From Crocinitomicaceae bacterium (GTDB lineage: Bacteria > Bacteroidota > Bacteroidia > Flavobacteriales_D > Crocinitomicaceae), in NCBI GenBank assembly GCA_003512365.1, contig DORI01000098.1, positions 31,097 through 37,102 on the forward strand: a stretch of 6,006 bases of DNA, read 5' to 3'. Positions 1-4,403 of this stretch are shown in pieces (the first letter of the stretch is position 1; every line of letters starts with the position of its first letter). Made by a program: the position numbers and the translations under genes. The notes beneath the pieces are model-generated. The model did not search any database and had not been told where the DNA came from. It saw only the letters and a program-made list of their open reading frames with translations.

Positions 1-152
1 ACATCGTTATAAGACAATATAAAAAGAACCTTTGATAAATCTAAATTTATACCTGTGAAATATTTATCTTGAAAACTATCATTTTGTGTAGAATCGAGTA
101 AATGTGTTAAAATACCGACAATTTCTTTTCCGTTTTCGGTTTTACTTATTTT
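1..152 (-). other. Lon-like AAA+ segment fused in frame to FtsH Walker B; probable chimeric junction
   Basis: Residues 294-343 of the ftsH frame do not fit FtsH. They contain DEID-K, then LLD..QN..F.D.Y at 311-324, DLSKV.F at 331-337 and an Asn at 342. This is the pattern of the Lon AAA+ domain after Walker B (DEIDK, LLEVLDPEQN, F.D.Y, DLS.VMF). The segment KTENGKEIVGILTHL is unlike bacterial Lon and, from memory of the family, closer to Lon-like ATPases of nucleocytoplasmic large DNA viruses. By hand count 38 of 150 bases here are G or C, against 53 of 120 in positions 181-300. The switch falls at the structurally equivalent point of two AAA+ proteins and keeps the frame. A misjoin through the shared A+T-rich Walker B codons (about 153-179) explains this most simply; a recombination-derived fusion is the alternative. 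Confidence 0.72.
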
Positions 153-1031
153 ATCTATTTCATCAATAAAAATAATGGACGGTGCTTTTTCTTTTGCCTG
201 TTTAAAAAGGTCACGAACGCGAGATGCACCAACACCTACAAACATCTCTACGAAATCAGATCCTGACAGAGAGAAAAAAGGCACTTTTGCTTCGCCAGCA
301 ACGGCTTTGGCTAGTAATGTTTTACCTGTCCCTGGAGGACCAACTAATAGAGCTCCTTTAGGGATTTTTGCCCCTAATTCAGTGTATTTCTTTGGGTTTT
401 TTAAGAATTCAACGATTTCTTCAATTTCTTCTTTAGCTCCTTGAAGTCCTGCCACATCTTGAAAGGTAACGTTGGTTGACTTCCCTTTTTCATATACCTG
501 AGCTCTTGATTTTCCAATATTAAAGATTTGGCTTCCGCCACCTCCACCTCCACCACCAGACATTCTTCGCATGACAAAAATCCAAATGGCTATAATTATT
601 ACAAACGGCAATAAGTAACTTAATATTACGCCTAAATAGTTTGTTTCCTTTTTATTCTCATAATTTGAAAATTGCTTTTCTTTTAACTCGTTTTCAAAGT
701 TGTCATAACTACCAATATCTTCTAATTCAAATACGACATTTTTATCTGCTCCATTTTTTTCAATGCTCTGAGCCATTTCTTTAAACTCCCCATCTTTTCC
801 TTTAAGGTATTTTTTTCCGGTATCATTTAGCTCAAATTCTGCTTTTTCTTTGTTAACTATAGTAATCTTTTCAATACCTTTCTGTTCTATAAGCGTGTAA
901 AGCGATTGTTTGTTTTTGATGACAACGGTACTGCTAGAATTGTAATACAATTGAAAAGCAATTAATCCAACCCCGAGCAGGGCGTATATCCAATAAATGG
1001 AAAATGAACGTTTTTTTTTCTCGTCTGACAT
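1..1031 (-). CDS. ftsH: ATP-dependent zinc metalloprotease FtsH, N-terminal part, apparently chimeric at its C-terminal end (partial)
   Basis: FtsH is a hexameric inner-membrane AAA+ protease that pulls out and degrades membrane and unstable cytosolic proteins. The frame runs 343 codons from the ATG at 1031 to the left edge without a stop. Visible parts are membrane helix 1 (about residues 12-30), an extracytoplasmic domain (31-131), membrane helix 2 (132-153), an octaglycine linker (159-166), Walker A GPPGTGKT (231-238), the pore-loop region SGSDFVEMFVGVGASRVRDLF, and Walker B FIDEID (288-293). All of this is typical Bacteroidota FtsH. After residue 293 the expected sequence (GR-rich segment, DERE, TLNQLL, EMDGF) is missing and Lon-like sequence follows (separate entry). 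The second region of homology and the HEXGH protease site would lie outside the window. The gene starts 10 bases after the rsfS stop, so the two are probably cotranscribed. A run of nine A encodes Lys5-Lys7. The FtsH identity of residues 1-293 is very sure; the intactness of the gene is doubtful. Confidence 0.93.
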   Translation of the reverse strand, partial: MSDEKKKRSFSIYWIYALLGVGLIAFQLYYNSSSTVVIKNKQSLYTLIEQKGIEKITIVNKEKAEFELNDTGKKYLKGKDGEFKEMAQSIEKNGADKNVVFELEDIGSYDNFENELKEKQFSNYENKKETNYLGVILSYLLPFVIIIAIWIFVMRRMSGGGGGGGGSQIFNIGKSRAQVYEKGKSTNVTFQDVAGLQGAKEEIEEIVEFLKNPKKYTELGAKIPKGALLVGPPGTGKTLLAKAVAGEAKVPFFSLSGSDFVEMFVGVGASRVRDLFKQAKEKAPSIIFIDEIDKISKTENGKEIVGILTHLLDSTQNDSFQDKYFTGINLDLSKVLFILSYND

Positions 1032-1041
1032 AAATGTTTGT

Positions 1042-1419
1042 TTAATCTATATTTGGAATATCCTCTCTTTTGGCATCTGACCACAAATCTTCAATTTGAT
1101 AAAAATGACGCGCATCCTTGTAGAAGATGTGTGCAACAACAGAAATGTAATCCAAAAGAATCCACTCGCTATTGGTTTTTCCTTCAATATGCCAAGGTTT
1201 TTCTTTTAAAGTTTTTCTGGTGAAGCGAGTAACGGCATTGCTAATACCATCTACTTGAGTGCTAGATTCTCCACTACAAACTACAAAGAAATCACAAACG
1301 GCACTTGATAAATGTCTTAAATCCAACACAACAATTTCTTTTGCTTTGTTTTCCTGCATCCCCTCGACAATTGCTCTACACAAAAGTTCTGACTCACTAA
1401 TTTTTTTTGCTCTTGGCAT
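1042..1419 (-). CDS. rsfS: Ribosomal silencing factor RsfS (DUF143/Iojap family)
   Basis: RsfS binds ribosomal protein uL14 on the free large subunit and blocks joining with the small subunit, which lowers translation when nutrients run short. The product is 125 residues, a normal length for the family. Family blocks are visible in order: VVLDLRHLSSAVCDFFVVCSG (residues 30-50), ESSTQVDGIS, KPWHIEG (74-80), SEWILLDY (84-91), VVAHIF and the C-terminal YQIEDLWSDA (107-116), which corresponds to the Y.LE.LW signature. The ATG at 1419 is the natural start, since the conserved helix begins a few residues later. It lies 10 bases upstream of ftsH on the same strand and is divergent from birA across a short A+T-rich gap. 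The rsfS-ftsH pair is common in Bacteroidota. Nothing in the gene looks damaged. Confidence 0.95.
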   Translation of the reverse strand: MPRAKKISESELLCRAIVEGMQENKAKEIVVLDLRHLSSAVCDFFVVCSGESSTQVDGISNAVTRFTRKTLKEKPWHIEGKTNSEWILLDYISVVAHIFYKDARHFYQIEDLWSDAKREDIPNID

Positions 1420-1436
1420 TTCAATTTTATATACTA

Positions 1437-1444
1437 CAAATCTA
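1437..1444 (-). promoter_or_regulatory. Candidate -7 element for rsfS-ftsH
   Basis: Read on the minus strand, this is TAGATTTG, a full match to the Bacteroidota -7 consensus TAnnTTTG. It sits 17 bases before the rsfS ATG, which would give a leader of roughly ten bases. I found no TTG/TTTG -33 element at the usual 17-23 base spacing, so support is limited to one short motif in the right place. Confidence 0.4.
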
Positions 1445-1456
1445 CGCGATAAATTT

Positions 1457-1464
1457 TAATTTTG
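1457..1464 (+). promoter_or_regulatory. Candidate -7 element for birA
   Basis: TAATTTTG fits TAnnTTTG exactly. Its last three bases are the TTG at 1462 that a gene finder could take as the birA start. If this is the promoter, transcription would begin near 1470, so translation must begin at the downstream ATG at 1492. No good -33 TTG is present at the usual spacing. Confidence 0.4.
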
Positions 1465-1491
1465 GACCATACAATTCCACAGTTAGAAGCA

Positions 1492-2223
1492 ATGAAAGGT
1501 ATTTTTGGAAGTCAAGAATTCAATTTAAGCGAGATTGACTCTACCAACAATTTTGCTGCCACATTAATATCTGACCAATTATGTCAAAATGGAGCGGTAA
1601 TAATGGCAGACTATCAATCGAAAGGAAAAGGGCAAAGGGGGAATACATGGACTGCAAATAAAGGAGAAAACCTAATATTGAGTTTGGTTTATATGCCGGA
1701 CAACCTGTCAGTTGTTGAACAAATAAAATTGAACTGGTGCACGAGCCTAGCCATTGTCTCTTTGTTGACCGATTTTGAGATTCATGCAACTGTTAAGTGG
1801 CCAAATGATATTCTCGTTGGAAAAAATAAAATTGCCGGGATTTTAATTGAAAATCAACTCATCGGTCAACGAGTTTCGTTGAGTATAATTGGTATCGGTC
1901 TAAATGTCAATCAACTCAATTTTGAACTGCCATTCGCAACCAGCATGAAGATAGAAAGAAAAATCACCTTCAGTATTTATGACCTAAAGAATAAATTAGT
2001 GGCTAAAATGAATGATTTCATTGGGCTGGATTTTCATTTGTTAAAGGATGAATACGAAAAATCTCTTTTTAATAAAAGCCAAGCAGCTTTTTATGAAGAC
2101 GTAAATGGGATTTTCGAGGGTGTAATATTGGGAGTGAATACCGATGGGTCATTAAACATGAAAAGGGGAGGAGAAGTTATCCTTTATGGGATAAAAGAAA
2201 TTATTTATCGAATTGACCTTTAA
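1492..2223 (+). CDS. birA: Biotin--[acetyl-CoA-carboxylase] ligase (BirA, catalytic-only form)
   Basis: BirA activates biotin with ATP to biotinyl-5'-AMP and attaches it to a lysine of the biotin carboxyl carrier protein, which fatty acid synthesis and other biotin carboxylases need. Numbering from the ATG at 1492 gives 243 residues. Visible motifs are DSTN (16-19), the biotin/AMP loop GKGQRGNTW (45-53; E. coli has GRGRRG), KWPND (102-106), KIAGILIE (113-120) with the key lysine, and GIGLNVN (134-140). A small C-terminal SH3-like domain starts near residue 200. There is no N-terminal winged-helix domain, so this is the group I form without repressor function, as usual in Bacteroidota. A TTG at 1462 would add ten residues. 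I prefer 1492 because DSTN then lies at the usual distance and a TAnnTTTG element covers that TTG. The 3' end overlaps the convergent START-like gene by 23 bases. Confidence 0.94.
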   Translation: MKGIFGSQEFNLSEIDSTNNFAATLISDQLCQNGAVIMADYQSKGKGQRGNTWTANKGENLILSLVYMPDNLSVVEQIKLNWCTSLAIVSLLTDFEIHATVKWPNDILVGKNKIAGILIENQLIGQRVSLSIIGIGLNVNQLNFELPFATSMKIERKITFSIYDLKNKLVAKMNDFIGLDFHLLKDEYEKSLFNKSQAAFYEDVNGIFEGVILGVNTDGSLNMKRGGEVILYGIKEIIYRIDL

Positions 2224-2599
2224 GTTTTTCCGACATGTAATTGAAAAGTGCAGACAAAGGCTTTTCAACCATCATTTTCAGAAACATATTTACCTCTCCA
2301 TAAAAAATAAAATATCCTTGTGTTGAATCATCATTCTCGTCAAGATGAATAGTAAGTTCAAATGTAAATGGAGTTTTTTCACCAGATTTAAGCAATAAAG
2401 TAGTATCAGTTGTCCCATTATTGAGTAATGATATTGTAATTCCTCCTTGTACTTTAAATGAACAACCGTTTTCATCTGCCTTAAAATCGCTCACTTTATC
2501 TTGTGGTAATAAGTGCCAAATATTTGAGGGTACAATAAGAAATTCCTTAATCGCTTCCTTTGATGCATTAATTGTTACCTTATTGCCTATTAATTCCAT
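2201..2599 (-). CDS. START-like/SRPBCC-fold protein linked to pyrE, function unknown
   Basis: The product is 132 residues with no signal peptide or membrane segment, so it is likely cytosolic. It shows the layout of a small helix-grip (SRPBCC/START-like) protein: an N-terminal strand followed by SKEAIKEFL (13-21), a conserved-looking VPSNIWHLLP block (23-32) followed by DKVSDF (34-39), several alternating beta strands (46-100), and a long C-terminal helix ending MSEKLKGQF (122-130). The fold usually binds a hydrophobic ligand in a groove, but no ligand can be read from the sequence. Proteins of this type are regularly found directly after pyrE in Bacteroidota (known context). Here the gene starts 10 bases after the pyrE stop, so it is probably cotranscribed and may matter to pyrimidine or membrane metabolism; that last step is inference. 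Its stop lies inside the end of birA. No Shine-Dalgarno sequence is visible. Confidence 0.8.
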   Translation of the reverse strand: MELIGNKVTINASKEAIKEFLIVPSNIWHLLPQDKVSDFKADENGCSFKVQGGITISLLNNGTTDTTLLLKSGEKTPFTFELTIHLDENDDSTQGYFIFYGEVNMFLKMMVEKPLSALFNYMSEKLKGQFDK

Positions 2600-2609
2600 A
2601 TTTCTAGTT

Positions 2610-3257
2610 TTAATGAACTTGATTCCAAACGGATGGATTTTCCCTCCAACTCTGAAGCAAGGTTAGATCTGCCTTTGCAATAAAATTAGAATTCAAGGCC
2701 TGCTCAATTAAAACGGAATAATCCGTTAGCGTAATAAAAGGGCATTCGGAGAGTTTGAAATTATCCGCCGCTTCTTTAAAACCATAACTAAAAATGGCTA
2801 CCAATCCTTTAACGTCTAATTCAGCTTCTCGCAAAGCATCTACGGCTTTCAAACTACTTCCTCCCGTAGAGATTAAGTCTTCAATTAACACCACACGTTG
2901 CCCTTTTTCGTAATGCCCCTCTACCATATTTCCAAGACCATGACCTTTAGCGGCACTTCTAATGTAAATAAAGGGTAGACCAAGCTCCTGAGCAACAAGT
3001 GCGCCTTGAGGTATTCCTCCCGTTGCAACACCCGCAATAACATCTGGTTTTCCAAATCTATTAAGAATTGCCTCTACAAAAGCTTGTCTGATGTGAGTTC
3101 TTTCTTTTGGATAACTTAGTGTTACCCTGTTGTCACAATAGATTGGAGATTTCCAGCCTGATGCCCAAGTAAAAGGTTGATTGGGTTGAAGTTTTACTGC
3201 TTTTACTTTAAGAAGGACTTCTGCGATTTTTAAAGCATTATCTTTGTTGTCAATCAT
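2610..3257 (-). CDS. pyrE: Orotate phosphoribosyltransferase
   Basis: PyrE joins orotate to PRPP to make orotidine 5'-monophosphate, the fifth step of de novo UMP synthesis, in the cytosol as a dimer. The product has 215 residues, a normal length. Visible parts are the N-terminal orotate-binding block FTWASGWKSPIYCDNR (29-44), VIAGVATGGIPQGALVA (73-89), the flexible catalytic loop RSAAKGHGLGN with Lys104 and His106 (100-110), and the PRPP-binding motif VVLIEDLISTGGSS (122-135). The ATG at 3257 is well placed, since Bacteroidota PyrE proteins begin about 20 residues before VKLQPN. The start codon shares a CATG with the divergent Nudix start. The START-like gene follows 10 bases after the stop. 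No PyrR-type attenuator or other leader is possible in so short a 5' region. Confidence 0.96.
   Translation of the reverse strand: MIDNKDNALKIAEVLLKVKAVKLQPNQPFTWASGWKSPIYCDNRVTLSYPKERTHIRQAFVEAILNRFGKPDVIAGVATGGIPQGALVAQELGLPFIYIRSAAKGHGLGNMVEGHYEKGQRVVLIEDLISTGGSSLKAVDALREAELDVKGLVAIFSYGFKEAADNFKLSECPFITLTDYSVLIEQALNSNFIAKADLTLLQSWRENPSVWNQVH
3239..3246 (+). promoter_or_regulatory. Candidate -7 element for the Nudix gene, inside pyrE codons 4-7
   Basis: TATCTTTG matches TAnnTTTG fully and ends nine bases before the Nudix ATG. Transcription would then start about two to six bases before that ATG, giving an almost leaderless message. No TTG is found at 17-23 bases upstream, so this rests on the -7 motif and its position. 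Confidence 0.4.
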
Positions 3258-3846
3258 GTCGCAAAATTATAAAGTTTTCATTGATAACAATGTTCTTATT
3301 TTCACTTCTGCTAAATTAGAAGGTATTCCTATTTTCGATTTCTCTGATCCAATTGCAAATTACCAACAACTAATTTCATTGCTCTCTGCTTATAGTTATC
3401 AAATTGTTAGTGACAATCCGAAAAAGTCAATGAAAAAGTTTTTTCGAGACTTTAAATATGTTAAAGCAGCAGGTGGATTGGTGAATTATCAAAACAAAAT
3501 GTTGTGGATTTATAGAAATGGAAAATGGGATCTACCAAAAGGAAAAATTGAACGCAAGGAAAAGAAATCACATGCAGCTTTGCGGGAGATAAAAGAAGAA
3601 ACTGGTCTCCCGGGGATTTTTTCGATAGAATATAAGATTACGTCGACTTATCACGCCTATTTTGCTTATGAAAAGTCGGCACTTAAGAAAACTACTTGGT
3701 ATAAAATGAATTATTTGGGCGATTTAAGAGGCAAACCTCAGAAAGAGGAAGGGATTTTAAAAGTGAAGTGGTTTTTATTGCACAAGCTAGACCTCCCAAT
3801 TTCAGACACTTATCCCTTGATTCGTGATGTAATTTCTGGTGAATAA
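3256..3846 (+). CDS. Nudix hydrolase (pyrE-adjacent Bacteroidota type)
   Basis: Nudix enzymes hydrolyse nucleoside diphosphates linked to another group, often to clear damaged or signalling nucleotides; the substrate cannot be read here. From the ATG at 3256 the product has 196 residues. An N-terminal region of about 70 residues (KVFIDNNVLIF, then FDFSD) precedes the Nudix domain, which begins at VKAAGGLV (69-76). WDLPKGK leads into a complete Nudix box at 96-118: G96, five residues, E102, seven residues, then REIKEETGL. All metal-binding glutamates of the box are present (E111, E114, E115). An upstream TTG at 3244 would add four residues, but the ATG is preferred because relatives begin shortly before KVF. 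There is no signal peptide or membrane segment. The gene diverges from pyrE with overlapping start codons, an arrangement compatible with joint control of the two genes; that is inference. Confidence 0.9.
   Translation: MSQNYKVFIDNNVLIFTSAKLEGIPIFDFSDPIANYQQLISLLSAYSYQIVSDNPKKSMKKFFRDFKYVKAAGGLVNYQNKMLWIYRNGKWDLPKGKIERKEKKSHAALREIKEETGLPGIFSIEYKITSTYHAYFAYEKSALKKTTWYKMNYLGDLRGKPQKEEGILKVKWFLLHKLDLPISDTYPLIRDVISGE
3262..3290 (-). promoter_or_regulatory. Candidate pyrE promoter (TTG-N18-TAATTTTG) inside the Nudix gene
   Basis: On the minus strand this reads TTG, 18 bases, then TAATTTTG, which matches both parts of the Bacteroidota promoter (-33 TTG and -7 TAnnTTTG) within the usual 17-23 base spacing. 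The -7 element ends four bases before the pyrE ATG, so the start of transcription would fall at or beside that ATG. A leaderless or near-leaderless pyrE message is implied. The whole element lies in codons 3-12 of the Nudix gene. Confidence 0.5.
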
Positions 3847-3872
3847 AGTTAAAAAAATGTTATTCTCTTCTG

Positions 3873-3898
3873 TTGTCTGAACAATATGCGTAAACTTG
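3873..3898 (+). promoter_or_regulatory. Weak promoter-like site upstream of the DUF1573 gene
   Basis: TAAACTTG (3891-3898) differs from TAnnTTTG at one base and lies 27 bases before the ATG at 3926. A TTG at 3873-3875 stands 15 bases upstream, shorter than usual. This is the best candidate in the 79-base gap after the Nudix stop, which otherwise shows no clear terminator or RNA structure. Confidence 0.25.
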
Positions 3899-3925
3899 TA
3901 TTCTAAAAATTCAAATCAGCAAACT

Positions 3926-4315
3926 ATGAAAACTCTTTCAATCCTTTTTCTTTTCTTAGCTTTGAATGTTAGTGCACAGGAAAATTCTACCAAGCCGGAA
4001 AAACCAATTTTGAAGTTCAAAACGGTAGAAATTATTCGTAATGAAATTCCTTATGATTCACCGGAGCAATTTGTATTTGAATTCAAGAATAAAGGAAAAA
4101 AACCCATCACAATTCAAAATGTAAGCACGAGTTGTGGTTGCACTGCAGCTGAAAAACCAACTGAGCCTATCAAACCAGGTCAAAAATCTAAAATTGTAGT
4201 TTCCTACGATACCAAAAGAGTAGGTGAGTTCACAAAAACAATTACGGTTAATTCAGATCTTGCCCAGCCTGTTGTTCTTACCATCAAAGGGAAAGTTAAA
4301 GAACAAGGACAATAA
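3926..4315 (+). CDS. Secreted DUF1573 domain protein (Ig-like/ASH-type beta sandwich)
   Basis: The product has 129 residues. It starts with a clear Sec signal peptide: MKT, a hydrophobic stretch LSILFLFLAL, and a likely signal peptidase I site VSA|QE after residue 17. There is no lipobox cysteine, so it is probably free in the periplasm or passed outward. The mature part is one DUF1573 domain, an immunoglobulin-like fold. It contains FEFKNKGKKPITIQNV (51-66), the family hallmark SCGCT (69-73), PIKPGQKSKIVVSYDT (81-96), a GEFTKTITVNSD block (100-111) and a final strand VVLTIKGKV. The two cysteines of the hallmark could form a disulfide or bind a metal; this is not shown for the protein. A TTG at 3896 in frame would put ten polar residues before the signal peptide, so the ATG is chosen. 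The molecular function of the family is not established. It stands alone between the Nudix gene and valS. Confidence 0.88.
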   Translation: MKTLSILFLFLALNVSAQENSTKPEKPILKFKTVEIIRNEIPYDSPEQFVFEFKNKGKKPITIQNVSTSCGCTAAEKPTEPIKPGQKSKIVVSYDTKRVGEFTKTITVNSDLAQPVVLTIKGKVKEQGQ

Positions 4316-4320
4316 ATTGG

Positions 4321-4355
4321 CGAATTTTCAATTCGTTGTTTACTTTCGTTTTTTG
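4321..4355 (+). terminator. Weak possible terminator after the DUF1573 gene
   Basis: CGAATT, a three-base loop and AATTCG form a perfect six-pair hairpin at 4321-4335, and wobble pairs could extend its base. T-rich sequence follows, including a run of six T at about 4349-4354, but the run is not directly at the stem. The stem is A+T-rich, so termination would be weak. It begins five bases after the stop codon. Confidence 0.3.
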
Positions 4356-4386
4356 GCAATTTAGCGAGAGGAAATACCTATCTTTG
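4352..4386 (+). promoter_or_regulatory. Candidate valS promoter (TTTG-N23-TATCTTTG)
   Basis: TATCTTTG at 4379-4386 is a full match to TAnnTTTG. A TTTG at 4352-4355 lies 23 bases upstream, at the outer limit of the usual spacing. The -7 element ends 17 bases before the valS ATG, giving a leader of about ten bases, too short for a T-box or other riboswitch. Confidence 0.5.
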
Positions 4387-4403
4387 CATGTCAAAATTGC
4401 CTA

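Noticed and set aside
175..444. An 89-codon open frame on the plus strand
   Set aside because: It is antisense to the conserved FtsH AAA+ domain, and its low-complexity product matches nothing I recognise.
534..557. Short GGN repeat tract
   Set aside because: It encodes the octaglycine linker after FtsH membrane helix 2, which is common in Bacteroidota FtsH; it is not a mobile or regulatory repeat.
1038..1459. Two plus-strand open frames (1038-1223 and 1259-1459)
   Set aside because: Both lie antisense to rsfS, whose conserved blocks explain the sequence.
1541..1789. A minus-strand open frame of 82 codons
   Set aside because: It is antisense to the catalytic core of birA and has no family features.
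2290..2666. Frames at 2290-2475 (minus) and 2421-2666 (plus)
   Set aside because: They are shadows of the START-like gene and the end of pyrE in other frames.
3871..3886. Small inverted repeat TTGT...ACAA after the Nudix gene
   Set aside because: The stem has only four A+T-rich pairs and no following T run, so it is too weak to call a terminator.
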